Of a stretch of 64,000 nt of DNA, positions 43,054 through 52,276 are shown in pieces. The notes beneath the pieces are model-generated. The model made no database searches, was not told where the DNA came from, and saw only the letters and a program-made list of their open reading frames with translations. Position numbers and translations under genes: made by a program. Origin of the DNA: Paracoccus aurantiacus (GTDB taxonomy: Bacteria; Pseudomonadota; Alphaproteobacteria; Rhodobacterales; Rhodobacteraceae); NCBI RefSeq assembly GCF_007993065.1, contig NZ_VOPL01000003.1, positions 310,001-374,000 on the forward strand. The letters are read 5' to 3'. Within the stretch, counting starts at the first letter, position 1. Every line of letters begins with the position of its first letter.

Positions 43054-44103
43054 ATGAAAAGACGTATTGAGATCGGAATCCTTCTGTCCCGCTCGGGCGG
43101 CTACAGCGCGATTTCGAATGCAAAATACAAGGGCGCGATGGCCGCGATTGCACAGGTGAACCAGAACCCGGCCCTGGCGGTCGAACTGATCCCGGTAGAG
43201 CGTGATCCGCTTGGCCAGATCGACCTTTACGCCCCGCTCTGCACCGAGATCCTGCGTGACAGCGAGGCACGGCATATCCTTGGCTGCGTGACCTCGTGGA
43301 GCCGGAAGGAGGTTCTGCCCGTCCTTGAACGCGCGGGCGCGGCGCTGTGGTATGCCGTTCCTTACGAAGGGTTCGAGGCGTCGGCACATGTGGTCTATAT
43401 GCATGCCTGCCCGAACCAGCATCTGCTGCCTCTGCTTGACTGGGCGATGCCACGTTTCGGGCAGCGCATGCATCTTGTGGCTTCGAATTATATCTGGGGA
43501 TGGGAGATCAACCGCCTCGCGCGCGAGGTCGTGACCACACGCGGCGGAGAGATCACGGGAGAGCGGCATCTGTCGCTTGGTGAGACAGGCGTGGACGGCA
43601 TGGTCGAGGAAATCGCCGCGATCCGGCCGGATTTCGTGATGAATTCGCTGATCGGGCCGTCGCAATATGCATTTGTCGCGGCGATGCATGAGCGCATGCC
43701 CGGCGTTCCGATCCTGTCCTGCAATCTGACCGAATGCGAATTGCCCCTGATGGGCGCGGCCTCGGACGGGCTGATTGCCGCAGGCCCGTATTTTCATACG
43801 CCGGGTGCCGCATTCGAAAGCTCTCATGAGGCGGCGGGTCATGCGGCGATCATGGAAATGGCAAGGCTGTTCGACGCGCATCCCGGCAGCGAACGGCTCT
43901 CGCTGGCAGAGCTTCTGTCACTGGATGCCAACGAAGGCCCGATTGATCCGCAGACGCATCATACCTCGCTTCCCGCGTTGATAGCGCAGGCAGAAGGCGG
44001 TGCATTCCGTGTCCTGCACAGCTTACCCGCCAGACCCGGCGACCCTTATCTGACCCGCCCCGACCGCAGCCAGACCCGCCAGAAACTGCGGCTGGTGACA
44101 TGA
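43054..44103 (+). CDS. amiC: AmiC-like ligand sensor (periplasmic-binding fold, no signal peptide)
   Basis: A 349-residue protein of the amide/urea-binding Peripla_BP_5 family, opening RIEIGILLSRSGGYSAI without any signal peptide. It is therefore cytosolic like Pseudomonas AmiC, which holds the antiterminator AmiR until an amide binds. Other family segments are SWSRKEVLPVLERAGAALWYAVPYEGFE and YIWGWEINRLARE. Its ATGA overlap with the ANTAR gene fits stoichiometric complex formation. AGGGA precedes the start. The effector is probably an amide or a related substrate of the encoded amidase. Confidence 0.9.
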   Translation: MKRRIEIGILLSRSGGYSAISNAKYKGAMAAIAQVNQNPALAVELIPVERDPLGQIDLYAPLCTEILRDSEARHILGCVTSWSRKEVLPVLERAGAALWYAVPYEGFEASAHVVYMHACPNQHLLPLLDWAMPRFGQRMHLVASNYIWGWEINRLAREVVTTRGGEITGERHLSLGETGVDGMVEEIAAIRPDFVMNSLIGPSQYAFVAAMHERMPGVPILSCNLTECELPLMGAASDGLIAAGPYFHTPGAAFESSHEAAGHAAIMEMARLFDAHPGSERLSLAELLSLDANEGPIDPQTHHTSLPALIAQAEGGAFRVLHSLPARPGDPYLTRPDRSQTRQKLRLVT

Positions 44104-44696
44104 GCGGGCAGCTTCGAATCCTCGACCTTGCGGGCGCAAAGGCGGCGATCCTGCACCGCCCCCACGCGACCGCTGCTGCAATCGAACGCCAGTTGCGCGC
44201 CATCGGGCTGTCGGCCGAAACCCATTGGCCCGAATTGCCGGACACGCTCGCCGTAGATTTCCTGTTTTTCGATGTGGATATGGGCTTCGATGCGCAATTC
44301 CCGTGGCCGCCCGGCCAAAGCCCGATGCCGATGATCGCGCTGATCGGGTCAGAGGCGCCGGGCCGTATCGAATGGTCGCTGTCGCACGGGGCGCATGCGC
44401 AGCTTCTGAAGCCGGTCGGCGATAACGGCGTCTATTCCGCATTGCTAATCGCGCGCGCCGCCTTTCAGGTCCGTCACGGCTACACCGCCCGCATCGGCGA
44501 ACTTGAGGGGCGGCTTGCGGCGCGCGAAACCGTGGTGCGCGCGGTCATGACCCTTGTCGCGCAGGGGATGACCGACGAGGACGCTTTCGCCAGCCTGCGC
44601 CGCATGGCCACCGACCGTCGCGAAAGCTTCGAAGCTGTCGCGGCCCGGATCATCGCCCGTCACGACACCACCAAAACCAACGGAGGCGGTCGATGA
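44100..44696 (+). CDS. amiR: AmiR-like ANTAR-domain antiterminator
   Basis: A 198-residue protein with a degenerate receiver-like domain (residues 1-130, without the phosphoacceptor pattern) and a C-terminal ANTAR RNA-binding domain (about 140-190: RETVVRAVMTLVAQGMTDED then AFASLRRMATDRRESFEAVA). It should bind paired RNA hairpins and prevent early termination in the operon leader. It overlaps amiC and the permease gene by four bases each, so regulator and transporter are one operon. Titration by AmiC is inferred from the Pseudomonas system. Confidence 0.9.
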   Translation: MSGQLRILDLAGAKAAILHRPHATAAAIERQLRAIGLSAETHWPELPDTLAVDFLFFDVDMGFDAQFPWPPGQSPMPMIALIGSEAPGRIEWSLSHGAHAQLLKPVGDNGVYSALLIARAAFQVRHGYTARIGELEGRLAARETVVRAVMTLVAQGMTDEDAFASLRRMATDRRESFEAVAARIIARHDTTKTNGGGR

Positions 44697-45595
44697 CCGA
44701 CACCACCCCGCCCGACCATGCCGCGCCCCTCGCCGCGCCGACCGAACGCGGCGCGTTTGCGCGGATGCTGCGCCGTCCGCTGGCCGTGCTGGGGCTGGCG
44801 CTGATCGTCCTGATCGTCGGCGCCGCCATCGCTGCACCCTGGCTGGTCAGCTATCCGCCCGACCAGCAGAATTTCGACGGGCTGACGCTGGAAGGCGCGC
44901 CGATGCCGCCGGGCGGGCAATGGCTGATGGGCACCGACCTTCTGGGCCGCGATCTGTTCTCGCGGCTGCTTTACGGGGCGCGCACGTCGCTGATTATCGG
45001 GATTGTTGCCAATGGTATCGCGGTCGGGCTGGGCACGGTCGTCGGGCTGACAGCGGGCTGGATGCGCGGTTGGATCGGCACCGTTCTGATGCGCTTCACC
45101 GATTTGATGATGGCTTTTCCGGCCCTGCTTCTGGCGATCTGTCTGGCGGCTATCTTCCGGCCCTCGCTTTGGATCGTGGCGCTTGTCATCGCGATGGTGA
45201 ACTGGGTCCAGACCGCGCGTGTCGTCTATACCGAAACCACCGCCCTGACCGAGCGCGATTTCATCGCGGCCGAGCGAACGCTGGGTGCGTCGGGCGCGCG
45301 CATCCTGTGGCATCACCTGCTGCCGCATCTGTGGCCGACGATCATCGTCTGGGCGACGCTTGGCATTTCGACGACAGTGCTGCTGGAGGCGACGCTGTCA
45401 TATCTTGGCGTCGGCGTGCAGCCCCCGACCCCAAGCTGGGGCAATATCATCTTCGAGAACCAGACCTATTTCCAGTCGGCGCCGTGGCTGGTCTTTATCC
45501 CCGGTGCCGCGATCCTGCTGCTGGCGCTTGCCTTCAACCTTGTCGGCGACGCGCTGCGCGAGGTGCTGGACCCGACGCAAAGGGGGCGGCGCTGA
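44693..45595 (+). CDS. Peptide/nickel-type ABC transporter permease, DppC family
   Basis: A 300-residue inner-membrane protein with six helices, the first after a hydrophilic N-terminal tail (LAVLGLALIVLIVGAAIAAPWLV). The family signature GTDLLGRDLFSRLLYGARTS is at about residues 80-99, and the EAA-type loop FIAAERTLGASGARILWHHL near residue 190. It pairs with the DppB-type subunit whose ATG overlaps its stop by one base. It should form the channel for the ligand of the family-5 binding protein. Confidence 0.93.
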   Translation: MTDTTPPDHAAPLAAPTERGAFARMLRRPLAVLGLALIVLIVGAAIAAPWLVSYPPDQQNFDGLTLEGAPMPPGGQWLMGTDLLGRDLFSRLLYGARTSLIIGIVANGIAVGLGTVVGLTAGWMRGWIGTVLMRFTDLMMAFPALLLAICLAAIFRPSLWIVALVIAMVNWVQTARVVYTETTALTERDFIAAERTLGASGARILWHHLLPHLWPTIIVWATLGISTTVLLEATLSYLGVGVQPPTPSWGNIIFENQTYFQSAPWLVFIPGAAILLLALAFNLVGDALREVLDPTQRGRR

Positions 45596-46515
45596 TGGCG
45601 GCTTACCTGATCCGGCGGCTGATCCAGTCGGCGCTGATCCTTCTGGGCGTCAGCGTCATCACCTTCCTGCTGCTGTATATCCTTCCTGCCGACCCGGTGC
45701 GCCAGATCGCGGGCCGATCGGCCACGCCCGAGGTGGTCGAGAATATCCGCCGTCAGTTGGGTCTGGATCAGCCGGTCTGGGTGCAATACGGCAATTACCT
45801 GTGGGGGCTGCTGCATGGCGATATGGGCCGCAGCTATCTGCAACGCTCCGAAGTCGCGAGCCTGATCGCCGCCCGCCTGCCCGCGACGCTGCAACTGATG
45901 CTGGGCGCGATCATCGCGGAACTGGTGATCGGGCTGACGCTTGGCGTCGTGGCCGCGCTGAATCGGGGCAAACCGCTGGATACCTCGCTGATGGTTGCCA
46001 GCTTCGCCGCGGTATCCGCGCCGCAATTCGTGGTCGCGCTGCTGCTTCTTTATGTCTTTGCGGTCAAGCTCGGCTGGTTTCCCATCGGCGGCTACGGGAC
46101 ATTCTCACATCTGGTTCTGCCCTCGATCACCATGGGGATCATGGGGGCCGGCTGGTATTCACGGATGATGCGGTCATCCATGCTGGACGTGCTTCGCGCC
46201 GATTATATCCGCACCGCCCGCGCGAAGGGGCTGGGACGGATGCGCGTCATCCTGCGCCATGCCCTGCCCAACGCGATCCTGCCCGTCATTGCCATGATCG
46301 GCATGGATATCGGCATCTTCATGGGCGGGGTTGTCGTGGTCGAAAGCGTCTTTGGCTGGCCCGGCATCGGGCAGTTGGCGTGGCAGGCGATCCAGCGCGT
46401 CGACATCCCGATCATCATGGGCGTCACCATTACATCGGCGGTGGCCATCGTTCTGGGCAACCTGCTGGCCGATCTGATTACCCCATTCATAGATCCGCGC
46501 ATCAAGCTGCGGTAA
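45595..46515 (+). CDS. Peptide/nickel-type ABC transporter permease, DppB family
   Basis: A 306-residue permease with the DppB opening YLIRRLIQSALILLGVSVIT and an early conserved LLYILPADPVRQIAGR. The cytoplasmic loop near residue 215 reads RTARAKGLGRMRVILRHALP. It ends with NLLADLITPFIDPRIKLR, typical of the family. GGGGG lies before the ATG at 45595; the longer open frame upstream shadows the DppC gene. It forms the transmembrane heterodimer with the preceding gene product. Confidence 0.93.
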   Translation: MAAYLIRRLIQSALILLGVSVITFLLLYILPADPVRQIAGRSATPEVVENIRRQLGLDQPVWVQYGNYLWGLLHGDMGRSYLQRSEVASLIAARLPATLQLMLGAIIAELVIGLTLGVVAALNRGKPLDTSLMVASFAAVSAPQFVVALLLLYVFAVKLGWFPIGGYGTFSHLVLPSITMGIMGAGWYSRMMRSSMLDVLRADYIRTARAKGLGRMRVILRHALPNAILPVIAMIGMDIGIFMGGVVVVESVFGWPGIGQLAWQAIQRVDIPIIMGVTITSAVAIVLGNLLADLITPFIDPRIKLR

Positions 46516-46531
46516 CAACAGGAGAGGATAA

Positions 46532-48151
46532 ATGAAAAAACTCATGATCTCGACGGCACTCGTGGCCGCACTGGCCCTGCCCGCAGCGGCGCAGGAGACG
46601 CTGGACCCGAACGCCAAGGCGGGTGGCGACATCATCATCACCTACAAGGACGATGTCGCGACGCTCGACCCCGCGATCGGCTATGACTGGCAGAACTGGT
46701 CGATGATAAAGTCGATCTTTGACGGGTTGATGGATTACGAACCCGGCACCACGACCCTGCGCCCTGGCCTTGCCGAAAGTTATGAGATGTCCGAGGACGG
46801 GCTGACCTATACCTTCAAGCTGCGTCCCGGCGTGAAATTCCACAATGGCCGCGAGATGACGGCAGAGGATGTGAAATACTCGCTGGACCGTGTAACCAAC
46901 CCCGAAACGCAATCGCCGGGCGCGGGCTTCTTCGGGTCCATCGCAGGTTACGATGCTGCTGCGGCGGGCGAGGCCGAGGGGCTGTCAGGCGTAAGCGTGA
47001 TCGACCCGCAGACGGTGGAAATCAAGCTGAGCCGCCCAGACGCGACTTTCCTGCATCTGATGGCGCTGAACTTCGCGTCGGTCGTGCCGAAAGAAGCGGT
47101 GGATGAATACGGCGCGGATTTCGGCAAGAACCCGGTCGGGACCGGGGCCTACAGCCTTGGCGAATGGACCATCGGGCAGCGCGTCGTGCTGACGAAGAAC
47201 CCGGACTACTGGCGCGATGGGTTGCCCTATCTTGACAGCATCACCTTCGAAATCGGGCAGGAACCCGTCGTGGCCCTGCTGCGCCTTCAGAATGGCGAGG
47301 TTGACGTGCCCGGCGACGGCATCCCGCCCGCCAAGTTTCAGGAGGTGATGAGCGATCCCGATCAGGCCGCGCGCGTCGTCGAAGGCGGGCAGCTGCACAC
47401 CGGCTATATTACCATGAATGTCGGAACCCCGCCCTTCGACAAGGTCGAGGTCCGCCGCGCCGTCAACATGGCGCTGAACAAGGACCGGATCGTGCAGATG
47501 ATCAACAACCGCGCCGTTCCGGCAACGCAGCCCCTGCCCCCGTCGATGCCCGGATATACCGAAGGCTATGAAGGCATCGCCTATGATGTCGAGGGCGCGA
47601 AAAAGCTTATGGCCGATGCGGGCTATGCTGACGGTGTGGATACCGAGCTTTATGTCATGAACACCGACCCAAACCCGCGCATCGCGCAGGCCATTCAGCA
47701 GGATCTGTCGCAGATCGGCATCAACGCCGAGATCCGCGCGCTTGCGCAGGCCAATGTGATCGAGGCAGGCGGCAATGGCAGCGCCCCGATGATCTGGTCA
47801 GGCGGGATGGCATGGATTGCCGATTTCCCCGATCCGTCAAACTTCTACGGCCCGATCCTAGGATGCGACGGGGCCGGGGATGGCGGCTGGAACTGGTCGA
47901 AATACTGCAACGAAGACCTCGACGCCGCAGCGACCGAAGCGGATTCGATGGCCGCAGAGGATCAGGCCGAGGCACGCCTTCAGGCATGGTCCGACATCTA
48001 CATGAAGGTGATGGAGGACGCACCCTGGGCGCCGGTCTTCAACGAACAGCGCTTCACCATGAAATCGGCGCGAATGGGTGGCGATGACGCGCTTTACGTC
48101 GATCCGGTCTCGATCCCGGTCAATTACGACTACGTCTATGTGAGCGAATAA
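46532..48151 (+). CDS. Family-5 ABC substrate-binding protein
   Basis: A 539-residue periplasmic protein with signal peptide KKLMISTALVAALALPAAA cleaved near residue 20. Family-5 hallmarks are YTFKLRPGVKFHNGREMTAED, VEIKLSRPDATFLHLMAL, NPVGTGAYSLGEW and FDKVEVRRAVNMALNKDRIV. Such proteins bind peptides, nickel complexes, opines or other solutes. The amidase and AmiC/AmiR neighbours suggest an amide-containing or small peptide ligand (inference). AGGAGAGG precedes the ATG. Confidence 0.93.
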   Translation: MKKLMISTALVAALALPAAAQETLDPNAKAGGDIIITYKDDVATLDPAIGYDWQNWSMIKSIFDGLMDYEPGTTTLRPGLAESYEMSEDGLTYTFKLRPGVKFHNGREMTAEDVKYSLDRVTNPETQSPGAGFFGSIAGYDAAAAGEAEGLSGVSVIDPQTVEIKLSRPDATFLHLMALNFASVVPKEAVDEYGADFGKNPVGTGAYSLGEWTIGQRVVLTKNPDYWRDGLPYLDSITFEIGQEPVVALLRLQNGEVDVPGDGIPPAKFQEVMSDPDQAARVVEGGQLHTGYITMNVGTPPFDKVEVRRAVNMALNKDRIVQMINNRAVPATQPLPPSMPGYTEGYEGIAYDVEGAKKLMADAGYADGVDTELYVMNTDPNPRIAQAIQQDLSQIGINAEIRALAQANVIEAGGNGSAPMIWSGGMAWIADFPDPSNFYGPILGCDGAGDGGWNWSKYCNEDLDAAATEADSMAAEDQAEARLQAWSDIYMKVMEDAPWAPVFNEQRFTMKSARMGGDDALYVDPVSIPVNYDYVYVSE

Positions 48152-48152
48152 G

Positions 48153-49112
48153 ATGTGCAAGAATTGCGACTATACCATCCACGGCGCGCAGCATCATTTC
48201 GGCTGGGACAACGCCCTTGCCCCGGTGCAGCGGGTCGAGCCGGGCCAGTCGGTCTATTTCGAATGCATGGATTCATCGGCGGGCCAGCTTGGCCCGTCTT
48301 CGACGGTCGATGATGTGGCGGTGCTGGATTTCGGCAAGATCAACCCGGTGACGGGCCCGATCTGGGTCGAAGGGGCAGAGCCCGGCGATGCGCTGAAGAT
48401 CACCATTCAGCAGTTCTTCCCGAAGGAGGCGGAGGGATCGGCCTCGGGCTGGACCGCCAATATTCCGGGCTTCGGCCTGCTGGCGGATCAGTTCACCGAC
48501 CCGGCGCTGACGATCTGGAAATACGATGGCGCCACGCGCGCGCCGGCGCTGTTCGGCAAGGAAGGCCGGGTTCCACTGAAGCCCTTCGCCGGAACCATCG
48601 GTTGCGCCTTGGCGGAACCGGGGCTGCATACGATCGTGCCGCCGCGCCGGGTTGGCGGCAATCTCGACATCCGCGATCTTGCCGAGGGAGCAGAGCTTTA
48701 CCTGCCGGTCGAGGTCGCGGGCGCGCTGTTCAGCGTCGGCGACACCCATGCCGCGCAGGGCGACGGAGAGGTCTGCGGCACCGCCATCGAAAGCCCGATG
48801 GATGTCGCGCTGAAATTCGATCTGGTGAAAGGCGCAAATCTGAAAATGCCGCGCTTCACAACCCCCGGCCCGGTCACGCGCCATCTCGACGCCAAGGGCT
48901 ATGAGGTCACGACCGGCATCGGTCCCGACCTGATGAGCGGGGCGCGCGACGCTGTGGCAGGCATGGTTGATCACCTTTGCGCAACGCGGGGGATGTCTGC
49001 GGTGGATGCCTATATGCTGTGCTCGACCTGCGGCGATCTGCGGATCTCGGAAATCGTGGACATGCCGAACTGGGTTGTCAGTTTCTATTTCCCCCGCGCG
49101 GTCTTCGAATGA
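48153..49112 (+). CDS. Acetamidase/formamidase family protein
   Basis: A 319-residue cytosolic amidase of the FmdA/AmdA family, which hydrolyses formamide or acetamide to the acid and ammonia. Core motifs are RVGGNLDIRDLAEGAELYLP and VGDTHAAQGDGEVCGTAIES, with metal-binding residues, and a C-terminal SAVDAYMLCSTCGDLRIS. It starts one base after the binding-protein stop and overlaps the ATPase gene by four bases. It is the only clear enzyme of the operon and probably defines the inducer class sensed by AmiC. Confidence 0.92.
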   Translation: MCKNCDYTIHGAQHHFGWDNALAPVQRVEPGQSVYFECMDSSAGQLGPSSTVDDVAVLDFGKINPVTGPIWVEGAEPGDALKITIQQFFPKEAEGSASGWTANIPGFGLLADQFTDPALTIWKYDGATRAPALFGKEGRVPLKPFAGTIGCALAEPGLHTIVPPRRVGGNLDIRDLAEGAELYLPVEVAGALFSVGDTHAAQGDGEVCGTAIESPMDVALKFDLVKGANLKMPRFTTPGPVTRHLDAKGYEVTTGIGPDLMSGARDAVAGMVDHLCATRGMSAVDAYMLCSTCGDLRISEIVDMPNWVVSFYFPRAVFE

Positions 49113-50860
49113 CCGATCCGGTGCTTTCCGTCCGCGACCTGACGGTCGCGGTCGATACGCAGGCAGGTCCAAAGCCGTTGGTTTCGGACCTGTCCTTTGC
49201 GCTTCATCGCGGCGAAACCCTGTGCATCGCGGGCGAATCCGGATCGGGCAAGTCGATCACCTCGCTTGCGGTCATGGGTCTGCTGCCGACGGGCGTGAAC
49301 GTGGCCAGCGGCGCGATCACGCTGGACGGGCAGGAACTGACGAAGCTGCCGGAACGCAGGATGCGGGATATTCGCGGCGCGCGCATCGCGATGATCTTTC
49401 AGGAACCGATGACCAGCCTGAACCCGGTGCTGACCATCGGCACCCAACTGGCCGAGGCGATCCGCACCCATGATCCGAAGGCCGATGCGAAGAAGCAGGC
49501 GCTCGACGCGCTGCGGGCGGTGCGCCTGTCGCAGCCAGAGCGGCGCATGGGTCAATACCCGCACGAGCTTTCCGGCGGGATGCGCCAGCGTGTCATGATC
49601 GCCATGGCGCTTGCGCTGAAACCCGATGTGCTGATCGCCGATGAACCCACGACAGCGCTTGATGTGACCGTGCAGCGCGAGGTTCTGGATCTGCTGCGCG
49701 ACCTTCAGCGCGACACGGGGACCGCAATCATCCTGATTACCCATGATATGGGCGTGGTCGCCGAAATGGCCGACCGCGTCATTGTCATGCAGTCGGGGCG
49801 CATGGTGGAAACAGCGCCCGTCGCGCAGATCTTTGATACCCCGGCCCAGCCCTATACCCGCGCCTTGCTGGCCGCCGTTCCGCGCATGGGCGACGGCGGC
49901 GGTGCCGCGCCAATCACCGCAGACCCCATCGCGCAGCTCCAGGATGTGCAAGTAAGCTATGACATCCACGGGGGGCTTCTGGGCCGCACCACGCATCGCG
50001 TTCATGCGGTCGAACATGTCAGCTTCGACATCCTCGCGGGCGAGACCTTCTCTCTCGTCGGGGAATCGGGGTGTGGAAAATCCACCATCGCGCGCGCGAT
50101 CACCGGGCTGGTCCCGCATGAGGGGCAGATCACGGTCGCGGGCCATTCCGTCCCGCATGACGGGCTCAGCGCGGGCCCGGGACTGCGTCGCGATGTGCAG
50201 ATGGTGTTTCAGGACCCCGCTGCTGCGCTGAACCCACGCAAGAAGGTGGGCGAACTGGTGGCAGAGCCGCTTGTCATCCATCGCATCGGCACCGCGTCCG
50301 AGCGGCGCGCCCATGTGCGTGACCTGTTCAACCGCGTCGGGCTGTCGGCCGATCAGATTGACCGCTATCCGCATGAATTTTCCGGCGGCCAACGTCAGCG
50401 GATCTGCATCGCCCGCGCGCTTGCCCTGCAACCGAAGCTGATTATCGCGGATGAAAGCGTCTCGGCCCTTGATGTATCGGTTCAGGCACGGGTTCTGGAA
50501 CTGCTGGCCGAACTGAAAGCCGAATTCGGCATCAGTTACCTGTTCATCAGCCATGATATGGCCGTCGTCGAAAATATCAGCGACCGCATCGCGGTCATGT
50601 ATCTTGGCCAGATTGTCGAGATGGGAACCCGCGCCCAGATCTTCGGAAACCCGCAGCACCCCTATACCCGCCGCCTGATCGAATCCGTCCCGGTCCCCGA
50701 TCCGGCCTTCATCCGCGCCCCGTCGCCGCGCATGGCGACCGAGGTGCCAAGCCCTGTCTGGGCGGTCGGATCAGGCCCGGCGCGGGTCGTGCTGACAGAT
50801 GCCGGTGGCGGTCATCTTGTGGCAGAGGCCGCGGCAACAGACGACGCCGCGGTTTCTTAA
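49109..50860 (+). CDS. Double ABC ATPase for peptide/nickel-type transporter
   Basis: A 583-residue fusion of two Dpp/Opp-type ATPases (DppD-DppF in one chain, as in GsiA). The first Walker A is GESGSGKS near residue 46 with LSGGMRQR and IADEPT. The second Walker A is GESGCGKS near residue 325 with FSGGQRQR and [11 protein letters not shown]-terminal oligopeptide-transport extensions follow each half. The ATG at 49109 overlaps the amidase stop (ATGA). It powers the two permeases upstream and is the last gene of the operon. Confidence 0.93.
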   Translation: MTDPVLSVRDLTVAVDTQAGPKPLVSDLSFALHRGETLCIAGESGSGKSITSLAVMGLLPTGVNVASGAITLDGQELTKLPERRMRDIRGARIAMIFQEPMTSLNPVLTIGTQLAEAIRTHDPKADAKKQALDALRAVRLSQPERRMGQYPHELSGGMRQRVMIAMALALKPDVLIADEPTTALDVTVQREVLDLLRDLQRDTGTAIILITHDMGVVAEMADRVIVMQSGRMVETAPVAQIFDTPAQPYTRALLAAVPRMGDGGGAAPITADPIAQLQDVQVSYDIHGGLLGRTTHRVHAVEHVSFDILAGETFSLVGESGCGKSTIARAITGLVPHEGQITVAGHSVPHDGLSAGPGLRRDVQMVFQDPAAALNPRKKVGELVAEPLVIHRIGTASERRAHVRDLFNRVGLSADQIDRYPHEFSGGQRQRICIARALALQPKLIIADESVSALDVSVQARVLELLAELKAEFGISYLFISHDMAVVENISDRIAVMYLGQIVEMGTRAQIFGNPQHPYTRRLIESVPVPDPAFIRAPSPRMATEVPSPVWAVGSGPARVVLTDAGGGHLVAEAAATDDAAVS

Positions 50861-50884
50861 ACCGAGGGCGCCTGCCCCGGCACG

Positions 50885-52102
50885 TTAATGCGCGGTGGCA
50901 ATCACGCCGGTCGGGCGCAGATTCTCGCCACGGCTGCGGGCATGAAGCCATACAAGCGACAGGCTCAGCAGGCCGACGACGGTGAAACCGATGGCAACCA
51001 CCCCCGATGAACGCCAGCCCCACCCGGCGTCAAGCGCCCAGCCAGCGATCAGCGGACCCAAACCGTTCGCGGCATTGAAGGCGGCGTGGTTCATCGCGGC
51101 GGCCATGCTTTGCGCGTCATCGGCAATATCCATCAGCCGGGTCTGAAGCGGCACGAACACGCCAGAACTCAGCCCGAGAAGCAGTGCCGACAGGATCATG
51201 GCGGGCCAGCTTCCGACCGCCCAGGCCGCGAATGCCTGCGTCAGGATCATGAACAGAAACAGCCTTGCGCAGGCCGCAATCGGTCCCAGGACGATTGTCA
51301 TGCGTGCCGCGAGGATGCTGCCAAAAGTGCTGCCGATCCCGAACGCAGAAAGCATTGCAGCCACCGCCCAGACCGGCGGGGTCGTGGTTTCCAGCATGGC
51401 TTTCGACAGGAAAGCGTAAACCGCGAACAGTCCGCCGCAGCCGATCGTTCCCACAAGCAGCGTCAACAGTACCGCCGGATTGCCAAGGGCCTTCAGCTCT
51501 GCCATCGGTCGGGCGTTCGGATCGACACCGACGCGTGGCGCAAGCTTCAGAATCAGTACCGCCGCGATCAGCGCCAGCACGCCCGGCAGCGCAAAGCCGC
51601 TTCGCCATCCCAGCACATCGCCCAATATCCCCGCAAAGGGGACGCCGACGATATTTGCGATGGTCAGGCCCAGCATGATCTGCGTGACGCCCTTCGCCCT
51701 TTTCTCGCGCGGCAGGGCGTCGGCCGCGTAAAGCATGCCGACCCCCAGAAACCCGCCATGCGGTAGCCCGGCAAGAAAGCGCATCCCGACCAGCGAAGAA
51801 TATCCCGGCAGGATAGCGGCCAGAAGGTTGAGCACGCCGTACGCCGCAATCAGCGCCGCCAGATAGCGACGCCGCGGCAGCCGCGCCCCGAGAAGCGTCG
51901 TGATCGGCGCCCCCACGACAACGCCAAAGGCATAGGCCGAAATGACATGGCCTGCCTGCGCCTCAGTCAGGCCAAGATCGTCCGAAAACCACGGAAGCAG
52001 CCCCATGGCAGCAAATTCCGACGTCCCGATGGCAAACGCACCAAGGGCAAGCGAAAGGATGACCAGCGTCATGCTGGCCGGATTGGCATCGTTGGCGGTC
52101 AT
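50885..52102 (-). CDS. MFS transporter, DHA1/AraJ-like
   Basis: A 405-residue polytopic protein with twelve predicted helices. It starts LVILSLALGAFAIGTSEFAA, a typical AraJ/arabinose-efflux-like opening, followed by the MFS motif GARLPRRRYLAALIA and MRFLAGLPHGGFLGVGMLYA. The substrate is unknown; drug or nucleoside/sugar efflux is usual. It converges with the ABC ATPase gene 24 bases away and is not obviously linked to puuD, whose stop is 174 bases upstream. Confidence 0.88.
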   Translation of the reverse strand: MTANDANPASMTLVILSLALGAFAIGTSEFAAMGLLPWFSDDLGLTEAQAGHVISAYAFGVVVGAPITTLLGARLPRRRYLAALIAAYGVLNLLAAILPGYSSLVGMRFLAGLPHGGFLGVGMLYAADALPREKRAKGVTQIMLGLTIANIVGVPFAGILGDVLGWRSGFALPGVLALIAAVLILKLAPRVGVDPNARPMAELKALGNPAVLLTLLVGTIGCGGLFAVYAFLSKAMLETTTPPVWAVAAMLSAFGIGSTFGSILAARMTIVLGPIAACARLFLFMILTQAFAAWAVGSWPAMILSALLLGLSSGVFVPLQTRLMDIADDAQSMAAAMNHAAFNAANGLGPLIAGWALDAGWGWRSSGVVAIGFTVVGLLSLSLVWLHARSRGENLRPTGVIATAH

Positions 52103-52276
52103 GGCGTCAGATTCGCATTGAAGAGGGTTGGTTCAGCGCTAACAGAAACGCGCCTGCGCCACCATCGCCTGCTGCGAAGACCCGCCATGCATTTCAAGCA
52201 AAGCTGGATATACCACTTGCGCCGGGCAGTCGGCCGCCGCGTCCTGCAAGCGTGCGGGCCGAACCATCGTGCCGTT

